Position numbers and translations under genes: made by a program
From: Brachionus manjavacas
Lineage: Eukaryota; Rotifera; Eurotatoria; Ploima; Brachionidae
Length of the DNA stretch: 64,000 bases
Assembly: GCA_019054805.1 (NCBI GenBank)
Contig: JAHQIY010000005.1
Coordinates: 4,943,501-5,007,500, forward strand
Direction: 5' to 3'
In this document: one piece after another, positions 23,860 through 33,605 of the stretch
Position numbering within the stretch: the stretch's first letter is position 1
Layout: each line of letters opens with the position of its first letter
Notes under the pieces: model-generated
The model's database searches: none
Seen by the model: the letters and a program-made list of their open reading frames with translations, nothing else
Told to the model about the DNA's origin: nothing

Positions 23860-24172
23860 AGTTCTGAACTCTCGATCCTCTGCTTGCATGACTAATACAC
23901 AGACTAATCGTTTATACAAGCTAGAGATAAGATTATCTTTAAGGTATTTAATCTTCTTATTTAATAAAAAATATGTAAAGTAATTTACAGAAAATTCATT
24001 TTTTCTTTTTTATTGTAGACGTATTTTTTTAACTAAGTGACAAGCAAATTTTATTGAATAAAATTCTTTTACATTAGTTCAAATTGACAATGTAAAAGAA
24101 TAATTCTTTTACATTATCAATTTAAAAGAATAACATCTGGCTTTTAATGTAATGATTTTTCAATACATCATT
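23860..24172. other. Intergenic, no gene seen
   Basis: AT-rich. The minus-strand open frame 23655-23855 just before it (66 codons) was not recognised; it may be a leftover of LINE ORF1 sequence. Confidence 0.35.
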
Positions 24173-24221
24173 CAATAGAGATGATGTATTGAAGTAAATA
24201 CATCATCTCTATTGAAGTAAA
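24161..24221. repeat. Nested hairpins containing a copy of ferritin coding sequence
   Basis: Arms 24173-24190 and 24197-24214 are perfect complements (18 bp, 6-base loop), and CAATACATCA at 24161-24170 pairs with 24183-24192. Bases 24199-24221 are identical over 23 bases to 25491-25513, inside the ferritin gene (the codons for FYFNRDDV). The hairpin is about 890 bp past the ferritin stop, on the same side as its 3' UTR. Confidence 0.85.
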
Positions 24222-25103
24222 TACATGTGTTGAAAATTATTGATAAATTTCAATCAATAATTTGAAATTTATTTTTTTGTCTCTTTAACCTATTAAAATT
24301 GAAATTTTTTTGAAATTAGTAAATTTTTTATTTAAATGTTAAAATTTGTCAATAATTCTTAAATAATTTTGAATTAAGTAGTTATAATTGTTAAAAATTA
24401 CAACTTGCTTGTTTAAGTTGGTTTATTTTTTAGAGAGTACTTTTTTAAGAAAAGCAAAAATTTCATTTTCAATTCTAAATTAACACACAATTCGATTAAA
24501 AAAAATTCAATTATTGGCATCATTTCTTTAATTTTTTTATTTTAACTGGACTTATAATTATTTATATTATTATTTCTTATTTTTTTGAAAATTTTTCTAA
24601 GAATTTAAATTTTGTTCGGAGTTTTTGAATGAAAATTCACAATGCCGATCTTAAATTTGATGAATAAATCAAAAATTTTAGATTATTAAAGAATTTAGAA
24701 TTTATATAGAATTGTATATATATAATTGGAATAATTTTCTAAATTTTGAAAAAAAATACTAATTAATCTAATTTAAAATTTTTTTTTGAGTATTTAACTA
24801 ATTTAAAATTCAGCGAATTTAATGTATTAAAATTTTTACTTCGTTTTAAATATTTCTTTAAGATTTTATTCTTTTAAGATAGTCAAATAAAATTTTTAAA
24901 TTTATTTTATATTTGGAAAGGAATTTTTATTTGAATATTAGACTAAAATGAATTCACTTCCAACTTTATTTAATATTAAATTCTAAATAAATAATTGGTA
25001 ATGATCTAGTTTGTTTTTTCTAAGAATGATAGATATTTTAAAATGATTTCTAATTATGATTTCCAACAAAAAAGGAATTTATTTAGCGTAATATTGATTC
25101 AAT
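24222..25103. other. Downstream of ferritin
   Basis: Non-coding, AT-rich; includes the ferritin 3' UTR of unknown length. No other signal recognised. Confidence 0.5.
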
Positions 25104-25625
25104 TTAGCTGTTAAGCTCTTTGTCGAATAAATATTCACCAAGGCCTTCTGGACCAGCTCGCTTCAATTTAGTGATTAAATCTCCAAGCTTCTTTATTGAT
25201 TCAACTTGTTCGTCAAGGAATTCTTCTTCCAAAAAATCACTCAAATGAGGGTCATTGTGCTGGGAAGCAAGACTGTGTAGCTTTAGCAAAGAATCATTTA
25301 CTTTTTTCTCTAGTTCTAGAGCTGCTTCCAAAGATTCCAAGCCATTTTTCCATTCAGTTTTTTCTGGACTCTTAACATCTTTCAATATGATACGACCTCC
25401 TCGTTTATTGACGTATTTCATAAACTTCTCTGCATGTTCTCTTTCTTCATCTGAATTTTCCTTGTAAAATTTGTGGAAACCAGGCAAAGCTACATCATCT
25501 CTATTGAAGTAAAATGACATAGATTGGTAGATGTAGCTTGCTGTAAGCTCTAAATTAACTTGTTCGTTTAGTGCTTGTTCGCATTCTGTATGAAAGTTTT
25601 GTCTAATTCGGCTAACTTGGGCCAT
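25104..25625 (-). CDS. Ferritin heavy-chain-like subunit
   Basis: Iron-storage ferritin: 24-subunit cage that oxidises Fe(II). Single exon, 173 residues, ATG at 25625 ([12 protein letters not shown]); the upstream frame opens only through a GTG. Ferroxidase residues are present: Glu26 and Tyr33 in LELTASYIY, Glu61 and His64 in EEREHAEK, Glu at about 106 in [11 protein letters not shown], and Gln in [12 protein letters not shown], so this is an active H-type chain. There is no signal peptide, so it is cytosolic, unlike secreted insect ferritins. It starts 8 nt after a candidate iron-responsive element, implying translational control by iron-regulatory protein. Confidence 0.96.
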   Translation of the reverse strand: MAQVSRIRQNFHTECEQALNEQVNLELTASYIYQSMSFYFNRDDVALPGFHKFYKENSDEEREHAEKFMKYVNKRGGRIILKDVKSPEKTEWKNGLESLEAALELEKKVNDSLLKLHSLASQHNDPHLSDFLEEEFLDEQVESIKKLGDLITKLKRAGPEGLGEYLFDKELNS

Positions 25626-25633
25626 TTTTTCGC

Positions 25634-25663
25634 TTGTTTGTACAGTCACTGCTGTCGAAACAA
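25634..25663 (-). promoter_or_regulatory. Candidate iron-responsive element (IRE)
   Basis: Read on the minus strand: lower stem TTGTTT pairing with AAACAA (six perfect pairs), an unpaired C, upper stem GACAG against CTGTA (four pairs plus one mismatch, or five with a bulged A), and loop CAGTGA, which fits CAGUGN. The position in the 5' UTR of ferritin is the classical one. The 3' end is 8 nt from the ATG. A CAG that could serve as a splice acceptor precedes the loop, so it must be checked that the hairpin stays in the mature mRNA. Confidence 0.75.
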
Positions 25664-27779
25664 TTAAATGTTAATTTTTTTTTAAACTTAAATTCTATTT
25701 TTTTCATTTGAATTTATAGCCATTAAAAAATAATATTTCGTTTAAAAATTTGCTTTATCGTTGTTCGTGATAAAATTTGTTTAGTTACGACACAACAACA
25801 TGTGTTGGAAAACTAAGATTTTTGATGTGCAATATTTTTCTAATAAAGTTTAATTTTTTTAATTATATAAAATTAGATTTTTCTAGTCTTTAGAATTTTT
25901 AATCAATGTCAAATAATATTAAACTAAAAGCTAAAAATTATCTAAATGATAACTTATTTAGATAGTAAATGCTCTGAATATAAGATTAGACATTAGTTTC
26001 AATTTTTTTTGATATTTTATCTTGAAATGTTTCTTATCTAGAAACGATAAACATATTTTATCGCTGTTATCTTCTCTTTATCACAAAAAATGTTATAACA
26101 AAAAATGCTTTTTTAAGAAGATCAAATTTATAATTTCAAATTTTTTTTAAATGTCCACATCAAAAAATACTTTAAATTACAAGGCTTTTGATATTTTACG
26201 TTATAATTTTAAAACAATTCACGTTAATGCCGTAAAATTCTATAATACCTAAACTCACGAATTTACGGAAAATATTATAATTTTACATGAATTTCAATGA
26301 ATTTAAGTAAAAATAAAAGCTGTCGAAATTTCTTTAAAAAATCCTTTTTTTTGCACAAAAAGATATAATATAAGCTTCAAGCTTTACTAAGATTATCACC
26401 CTTAACATGGATTTGAAATATGCACATCTTTTTTAAATTGAAATAATATAACTTGGGTATTAGTTTTTATTTTAGTCATTAAGGAATTCTCCATCAAAAT
26501 CAATAACTTCAAAATTAATTAAAATTATCAAATAAAATAAATTTTTCAAAATCTAATCCAAAATAAATTAAATTTGTCTTTTTTTAGTTCGCTTGGCTTT
26601 TTTATACTTTAAATTTTTTTATAAAAATTATGTAAAATTGATATTCGTACTGTGTTCAAAGTATTTAAGTTCTTGAATTTAAACTTTAACACCAAACATA
26701 CGGAAATTCGGCCGAAATTTTTGGGGAAAGACACTTAAACCTTCTGAAAATTTTGCATTTAAACCATAAAAATTTCTTATAAAAACTATTTAAAAAAAGG
26801 AAAAAAAAAATTTTTTATTTATTTTATGATTTTAAAAGATTTTTTTCAAAATAAATTATAATTTACGCCAATTTTTTGGCAGTCTAAAAATGGGACCGCA
26901 ACTTTCTTTCTTGATTCTTGATTGTATCCTGGGATAACTGAGGTTTTCGGAAACTAATTCAACGGGGATTGATCTCTTATTTTCGAAATGAGAATAAATT
27001 GTTTAGGGTGTTATATGATTCGGGAACAATTTCCTTATTTTATGAATAAACTATATATCAAAGAAAATACTCCCGTATAGTGTCAATTTTATTGAATTTT
27101 ATCAAAAATAATATGAATTATCAATTTTAATATTCTAGATAATTCTTTTATATGTAATTTTTATGTAATTATGTGATTATATAATTAACTTTACTTTAAA
27201 TATTTTTTATTGTACTTTATTTATAAACTATAAGGTATAATTTAAATGAATAAATAAATAAAAAAATAAATTATCAGTTATAATTGAACTAGTATCTATT
27301 TTAATTTTTGATATTCTGATTTATTTAAAACTAAACCATTATTATTAAATCAAACCAACTATGCCTTGTAAAAAAAATTATCGAAATCAAAAAAGGATTT
27401 CGGTATTTTCGGTATATTCTAAATATATCTAATAAAAATGTTAATGAGAATTATGTAACTTCAATGAAATCGCTATGAATTTACTGCTTGAACGAAAACA
27501 CCGTCCAGGTTGTCCAAAAATTACAGCAAATGCTTTGTCGAGGCAACCTAAACAAACTAAAAAAAATCGGACTTAGGCATTAGCATTTGCGAGGGGTCAG
27601 ATTTATTAATTCTATTATTATTGTTATATTTTATACAGTTTTGATTAAATAAAATAAAATTGTTCTTAACTTCAGTATTTTTGTTTTTTTAATAACTATG
27701 TTTGACTCGTTATTTAATTTTATGCCGAAAATATTGTCGGATCAAATAAACAATATCCAAAAAAAATTTAAAATAAAAT
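25664..27779. other. Intergenic, one short transposase-like stretch
   Basis: AT-rich. At about 27475-27573 (+) a short open piece reads MNLLLERKHRPGCPKITANA and then SRQPKQTKK, like the basic GRPKKT-type tail seen in MULE/transposase proteins; it has no context and is probably debris. Nothing else found. Confidence 0.35.
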
Positions 27780-28928
27780 TTAAAAATTAAAAAAAATCGT
27801 TTTAATAATAAAAAAACAAAAAAAAAGACAATTCAAAAAGCCAATTTTAATTTTAAGAGAAAAGTTGTTCGGACAAATGTTCCAACTAGTTTCCTTAGTC
27901 AGAAGAATATTAGGAGTTTTAACTTCACAATTCGAAAACCCACTCCAGCCCAGCTCGACTTTATTATCAAACTCCTGAACCAGGTATAATTTTCTCTGTT
28001 CTAAACTAGGACAACTGGAAAAGCAGGTCGAATTTTTGTTCATTACGGCACAATTGTACGAAGGGTAAGCACCAGAGTCAAGATATTTTAATTTTATTAA
28101 GAGATTAAGTGCGTTTGAACAATCAGGAAAGACTTTTTGAGAAGCAGCATCACAATTTATTTCCACATTCAGAAAACGCCAATAGTGTGTTCTATATCTT
28201 GTTGAATAGGCTAGTCTTTTATCACTACTGTATAAAATGTCATATAATGTGCCAACAAAACGGTATGAATAATTTGGGTCTTTGACATATTTTTCTTGAT
28301 CGATTAAGTCCATTTCAGTTTGATTGAAAAATCCCATTTTAATTGTTTTCGGATTTATGTCTTTTTTGAAAAAGGTATCTAATTTTACAAGAAGAAAAAT
28401 ATTCAGAAAAACTATGACAATAAGAACTAAAATGGATACCACAAATACAACTATTTTGACTAATTTATACCAATTTTTGGTCAAGGTCTGATTGGGTATA
28501 AATAACAATAAATGATAAATACCGATCAAAATTACCAATATTAATGCCAAACATGCTCTAGCTTGGACTATTTGATAAAATGGAAAGTTAAAACAAACCA
28601 TATACTTGTATGTAATTGCTTCTCTGGGTAAATTGAGAAAGAAAAGAGTCGCTGCAGAACTCAATAGAGAATAAAAATATTTTTTGTATACATTTAAAAT
28701 GAACACTGAAAAAATTACCAGAATAATATTAAAAATGCCCATAACTATTACGGCCGTATAAATGCCAGTGTAAGAGATGCAGCTGTCAAAAGATTTCATA
28801 GCTATTGAACCCACATAATTTGTTTTGGACATTACAGCTATGTCAAGTCCGATTATAGTGATTGTAAAAATTACATAACATAAACCAATTGCTAAATTAA
28901 ATATCGAAATTAGTCGTTCTTTTTCCAT
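27780..28928 (-). CDS. Multi-pass membrane protein, unrecognised
   Basis: Single open frame of 382 codons. Hydrophobic segments lie at about residues 10-32, 55-80, 120-146 and 155-183, with a weaker one near 85-100, giving a four-helix core with a short cytosolic N-terminus (MEKERL). A Cys-rich extracellular-looking region follows (about 185-355) with eight cysteines and several N-glycosylation sequons (NQT, NYS, NST), then a final hydrophobic stretch rich in Phe. The topology recalls tetraspan proteins, but there is no CCG tetraspanin motif. The C-terminal 20 residues are very AT-driven and might be read-through of an unseen intron. No family assigned. Confidence 0.6.
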   Translation of the reverse strand: MEKERLISIFNLAIGLCYVIFTITIIGLDIAVMSKTNYVGSIAMKSFDSCISYTGIYTAVIVMGIFNIILVIFSVFILNVYKKYFYSLLSSAATLFFLNLPREAITYKYMVCFNFPFYQIVQARACLALILVILIGIYHLLLFIPNQTLTKNWYKLVKIVVFVVSILVLIVIVFLNIFLLVKLDTFFKKDINPKTIKMGFFNQTEMDLIDQEKYVKDPNYSYRFVGTLYDILYSSDKRLAYSTRYRTHYWRFLNVEINCDAASQKVFPDCSNALNLLIKLKYLDSGAYPSYNCAVMNKNSTCFSSCPSLEQRKLYLVQEFDNKVELGWSGFSNCEVKTPNILLTKETSWNICPNNFSLKIKIGFLNCLFFCFFIIKTIFFNF

Positions 28929-29882
28929 TGTTGAAATCTTATTCTAATTAAAGATGTTAAAATTAACTTTCAAAAACTTTTAGAATTTGTATATTTTAGT
29001 TTTTTAATGAATTAATAATTGAATTTCGAAATTTTTTATGATATTTTCAAATTATTAGCATAGTATTAGAAGATTTTATTTTGACATAATAATATTAAAA
29101 TTTTTAATTAAGTTTTCCCACACGAATTACTTAATTACATTTATTAATTTGAAAGTTTCTTAAAGCATTTGAAACTTTGGTTAGGAGCCAAAAGTTTTAA
29201 CATAATGTAATTTAAAAAAAAAATTTGTATCCAAGGATATTAATTATTCAGTCTTATTAAAAAATATTATTTAATCTGTTTTAAATGCCTTAGAATTATT
29301 TTAGTATTCAAAAATTTTAATTAAGTAAGAAATGATAAAAAAATCAAAACTTTTAAATCAGAATTTTAATCGAAAAATTAAAGTTCAAATAATATTTAAA
29401 ATTTTAAATCTTAATTAATCTAATGATTTTGATAATTATTAAAAATATAAATACTAAACATTACTAGAAGACATGCTATGCCAAATAATGGTTTATAATA
29501 AAATTAAAATCAAACTGGTTGACTTCTAGTTTATTTTAACAAAAGAATCAATAATTTAAATAAACCAAGTTAATTTAATTCAGAAATTCAAATTTATAAC
29601 TTTTATATTCATTGATTTAGGCAACAAAATAATTTTATTAACCAAATTATAATTTTAAAACTTCTAAGTTTGTGTCTTTAAGAGTTTTTATTAAAATAAA
29701 TTAAAAAATGTAAACATTTTAAAGTTGACATAAAAAATTACACAAAATATTTAATTTTATTTTGTGTCAAGTAATTTCTAAAGAAAAAAAATATTTTTTC
29801 TATAATATTCAAAAAATATTGCATTTGATATTTTGATCTTATGATCCTGATCTCAAAATTCAATTTTCCGGAATAAAATCAC
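28929..29882. other. Intergenic, no gene seen
   Basis: Upstream region of the membrane-protein gene. AT-rich, with no recognisable feature. Confidence 0.5.
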
Positions 29883-30030
29883 TCAGTCTCCCGCTAAACA
29901 TCTCACACTCAACTCAAAAATCGATTCGAGACTGTTAAAAACTTGAGTTTGTTTAAGGCTCCGTGATTTAAAATATTGGAAGGGTGTTGGTATTTTAGTT
30001 GTAGAATAGATCGAGCATAATATCATATAT
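29883..30030 (-). mobile_element. LINE C-terminal fragment
   Basis: About 150 bp similar to the LINE segments at 2551-2690 and 33990-34120 (the SNRLFELSERYV region). It shares the phrases CTCACACTCAACTCAAA and TCGATTCGAGACTGTTAA with the 2279-3290 copy. Degraded, with no frame. Confidence 0.75.
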
Positions 30031-30194
30031 TTTAGAAAATATTTGAAATAAAAATAAGTTAAAATGAAAAACAAGGCTTCGTCTTTATTTTTTCAATAAT
30101 TTCTGAAAAAGGACAGAAATAAGTGGCAGTAATTTTTTTTTATTAGATCAGAATGCTCCTGAATAATTAAAGTATTTTTTTTCTTCCTTATTCA

Positions 30195-30890
30195 CTCGTT
30201 GTGGAGCAAAGGGTCATTAATTTTGATTTTCTCTCAAGTCGATCTTTAGACTTTACCCTTGCTACTCCCCATGTCATTCCCATTTCGATGAGCTCTTTCG
30301 TGATTGTTGACCTGCTGGTCGTCCTACATTACATCGCCCTTGAGGTGTCCATTGAAGGGCTCATTTTGGTATCCGTGTTTCTTTCATTTGAAGTACATGC
30401 CCGTGCCATCGCAGTCTTTTGTTCTTAATGCATTGACTTAATGACTCTGAATTTGCTCTTCTGTATAGGTCAGCATTCGACAATGTCTCAGGCCAGTGTA
30501 TCCCGAGAATCCTCCGCAGGCTTCCCGTGTGGAAGGTGTTAAAACTTTTCCTGTCAGATTCACAAATCCCCCAACATTCACTTCCGTACATCAGTGTTGC
30601 TTTTACTACACTGTTGTATAGTTTAAGTTTTGTTTCCTTACTGTAGCTGGTTGACTTCCATACTGGTTTGAGTCTAGCTAGGGCACTCTTTGCTTTAGCA
30701 AGTCTATTCTCAATGTCTCTATGTTTTCTCAACGTTGTACTGATTGTGCTACCTAGGTATGTGAATTCATTTACACACTCGATTGGTGTATCCGATTTGG
30801 TATTTATGCACATAACTTTCGTTTTGGCAACATTTATTTAGAGTCCGGTTGGTTTAGCGTTGTTCGCCAACTCTTGCGTCTTTATATGAA
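30195..30890 (-). pseudogene. LINE reverse-transcriptase 3' remnant, third lineage
   Basis: Minus-strand C-terminal part of an endonuclease/reverse-transcriptase LINE unlike the jockey-like copies. From 30885: KTQELANNAKPTGL, then KTKVMCINTKSD. Open piece 30361-30813 carries EFTYLGSTISTTLRK, KLKLYNSVVKATLMYGSECW and RRILGIHWPETLSNADLYRR, then LRWHGHVLQM. Past a frameshift the tail reads TRSTITKELIEMGMTWGVAR, the usual end of this type. It is 5' truncated; the catalytic YADD part is missing. Confidence 0.85.
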
Positions 30891-30894
30891 ATTT

Positions 30895-31260
30895 AAGTAT
30901 TAGGCTCTAAAAAACTGTTTGGCGTTAGGTGAATAACTTTCCAAACTGAATGGATCTTGGGAATATTTTTTAATACTTCAGGAAAATCTATCATTGAAAT
31001 TTAACTTTAACATTTAACTTTACTTCAATGGTTCTTTCTTTTAAGTTTTCCAAGCAGTATTTTATCGATTCACAAAATTCATTTTGACTGTTTTTCCAAT
31101 CATCAAGCTTGATTTCTCTAAGAAAAACTTACTTACTTAAACTGATTTTGTTTATTGAATCGGCCTTTCAATAGGTTCTACTTTTAAACCGTTTTCAGGA
31201 AAAAAAGTTTCAAATCAGCTTGATTGAACAGATCTACCGGTCCTAAAAAAAATTATTGAG
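30895..31260 (-). other. Exon-like debris, unassigned
   Basis: On the minus strand, short open pieces that look protein-derived: LKLFF then PENGLKVEPIERPIQ across a one-base frameshift near 31200; REIKLDDWKNSQNEFCESIK near 31050-31130; and MIDFPEVLKNIPKIHSVWKV near 30920-30990. They do not join with valid phases. Possibly a decayed gene. Not recognised. Confidence 0.25.
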
Positions 31261-31577
31261 ATTTTCTGATTTTTTATTATTTTTTTTAAAGTTTTCTTTA
31301 AGCTTTTTTTCGTTAACTTCGTTTTTAAAATGATACTCAATAAAAATAATTAAATATTAATCCGAAATTAGCATGCAATTAGAGAATCTCAGAAAAATAT
31401 GAAATTAAAGAAAAAAAATAAAAAAAAAATTTCATCGAAGACATCTTGATACCAGGCGACGACTGACTATAAAAGGTTAATATTTAGTTACTAATTTTTA
31501 ATTTTAATCTTGAGAAAGCTATTGTTGGATACATATTTACAGAAATAAAAGTTAATTTTGAATGAAAAAAAATTAAA

Positions 31578-31844
31578 ATGGGAAATTGCTTACTGAAGCC
31601 ACTAATAACTGATTCAATTAAGATGGTTGATGAAAATTTGGTCAAAATTGACGAAGCAATCAAAGATGCTGATTCAAATAATCCAATTAAGGGAACTTGG
31701 ATAATAAATGGTAAACTTGTTTCATCCAATAACTCAGACCACAATGATGGATCGAACAATTTAAACGAAGAGCAGAAAAGATCACTAGAAGCAGCTCGTG
31801 GATCTCTAGTTGAAGTTAAGCAAAAGCTTAACAATTATCTTTAA
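31578..31844 (+). CDS. Small MGNC-starting protein, unrecognised
   Basis: 88-codon open frame starting MGNCLLKPLI. Gly2 followed by Cys4 is the classical signature for N-myristoylation plus palmitoylation, so the product would sit on the inner face of membranes. The rest is hydrophilic: an Asp/Asn/Ser-rich middle and a C-terminal helix EEQKRSLEAARGSLVEVKQ. The coding look (codon variety, few AT homopolymers) is better than in the surroundings. No family recognised; no introns needed. Confidence 0.5.
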   Translation: MGNCLLKPLITDSIKMVDENLVKIDEAIKDADSNNPIKGTWIINGKLVSSNNSDHNDGSNNLNEEQKRSLEAARGSLVEVKQKLNNYL

Positions 31845-32450
31845 GATTTGTTTTATTATTTTATCTAAAGAAAAAGATTTATTTACATTTACTTTATTCA
31901 TTTGCGTTTATTTAATTCTATTAAGATAAGCTTTTTTGCTGAACTTTTTTTCTGCTTATGCCAATAAATGTCGTTTGAATAAACATTTTTAATTCAATTA
32001 ATTTTAGTTTTTTGTTGTATTTGAATGTCCAAATGGAAATCGATATTTTCCCAAAATTTATTGAGCCTGGACAAAAAATACAATTATCAACAATGTAGGT
32101 AAAAGGAAAAATAATGTTGCTAAATATAATTTTCATTGATCAAAATGAAATTCATTCTTAACTATTCTATCACATTAGTAAACCCATAATAATCGGATAT
32201 TTAATTGAATACTCTTTTTCGTGTCTGAAATCATTATCAGAGATTTAAAAAAATAAAACAAACGAGAGTAAAAAAGCTTAAAATTCAATTAAAATTTAAG
32301 AAACGCTTGCTTGATTTTATTATTTTCTATTTGATTTCGAAGTTTATTACAATTCTATTCTATTCAAATCGTTAATTTTTTTGTAAAATTTAATTGTAAG
32401 TGAAAAAGTTAAGAAATATATTTTGAATTTTGGTTTATTATAAAGAAAAC

Positions 32451-32547
32451 TTAGGCAATCTCTTTCAGCTTATCCAATGACGTGGGCTCTTGTTTGGCAA
32501 TTGCTTTATCAAGCCAAGTCAATACATTTTCAATGCAATTTTTGGGC
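32451..32547 (-). CDS. Orphan terminal exon
   Basis: After a good acceptor (TTTTTAG at 32548 and beyond on the minus strand) there are 32 codons ending in TAA. The peptide contains PKNCIENVLTWLDKAIAKQ and ends SLDKLKEIA, and looks genuinely coding. No upstream exon could be joined before the piggyBac-like debris at 32691, so the gene is either cut by it or continues beyond it. Family not recognised. Confidence 0.35.
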
Positions 32548-32690
32548 CTAAAAATTAATCAATCAAATGTATTAGGTATGGGAGAAGGTTCATTCTTATT
32601 AGTTTTTAAATGAGACCAACATGCCAAACACAAAACATGTAAAAAGCTTTGGAGGTATCAGAGATATGGAACAAACTTTTTGTCAATCAG

Positions 32691-33105
32691 CACTAGAAGC
32701 ACCGGCGATGTCAAACTGACATAATTGATGTTTTAGATGATTATTATTAAAACATGCATTAAAAATTTAAACATAAATGTTTTTTAATACAAATTTTAAC
32801 ATTTTCAGAAAAATTAAATTCTTGCAAAAAAGAAAAAAAAAAGGCTTTTTTCTTTGTGTGGATATCGAAACTTATATCAAGAAGCACCGGCAAAGTCAAA
32901 ATGCCGTCTAATTTTTTTTAATCTATTCTATTTTAAAAAAAATTTTAGATTTGAAAAACTATGTTAAGCTGTCGAATCTCTGCTGATTTTACGCGGGCTC
33001 AGAGTATGAAAATGATGACACTGACTTTGATGAAAGTGATGATGGTTTTAATCCAAATGAACAGACAATTTCAACTGAATCATCTGCTAGTAGGAAAAGT
33101 AATAA
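32691..33105 (+). mobile_element. piggyBac-like remnant
   Basis: Begins with CACTAGAAGCACC (32691-32703), the same terminal repeat as the MITE at 19782, but without TTAA before it. An internal GAAGCACCGGCAAAGTCAAA recurs at 32881. At 32994-33104 (+) an acidic open stretch (SEYENDDTDFDESDDGFNPN and Ser-rich continuation) resembles the N-terminal acidic part of piggyBac transposases; it ends at a stop. No transposase core follows. Confidence 0.5.
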
Positions 33106-33114
33106 TTTATAACT

Positions 33115-33300
33115 ACAGCTTGATTACGCGAATTAATCACGCAGAGCTCGTCAACTGGTATGAACGCTCTGTGGCAATTGTCCAGGACTCGTCCAATTTG
33201 CTCTTAAAGGAGTTTACTGAAGGTGCGTTCATCACTTCATTTGGTAACGAGTTCCGGTTGTTTGCTACTGGATTGTTGAAGTATCCTCTGTGACCTACTC
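33115..33300 (-). mobile_element. LINE C-terminal fragment
   Basis: The minus strand reads GHRGYFNNPVANNRNSLPNE and then VMNAPSVNSFKSKLDESW, the typical last segment of CR1/jockey-type reverse transcriptases (F..RVVN.WNSLP..VVNA.SVNSFK..LD). The rest of the element is missing. Confidence 0.8.
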
Positions 33301-33364
33301 CAGCGCAACCTAGATCTGGTTCTTAGTACCAATTATTTCGTTTTTTATTGTATGCTATCAAAAG

Positions 33365-33560
33365 TAGTGTTGGGATCCGTACAAGCGGACACTTGATCGG
33401 CCAAAATTTTCAGAAACCGTGACCGTGTCCGCATTAGCCGGACAGCCTTTAAGCGGGCGGTCAGTTCGCCGGTCAGTCAGGCGGTCTATTTTTTGAACCG
33501 CCAAAAAATACGGACAAAATTATACGGACGGCCAAAAATCGGCCAACTTTTTGGCAGACG
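33365..33560 (+). mobile_element. Truncated hAT-like end with CGGAC repeats
   Basis: Starts TAGTGTTGGGATCCG, fitting the hAT end consensus, then a locally GC-richer stretch with many CGGAC/GTCCG and GGCC words. The element is cut before or at the LINE 3' end that starts near 33606; no second end or target duplication was found. Confidence 0.45.
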
Positions 33561-33605
33561 ATTATTTGGATTTATAATGATTAAGCTTAAAAAAAAGATG
33601 CTTAT

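Noticed and set aside
25626..25649. Longer ferritin N-terminus starting MTVQTSEK
   Set aside because: It needs a GTG start and would read through the 3' half of the IRE; the ATG at 25625 gives the standard ferritin length.
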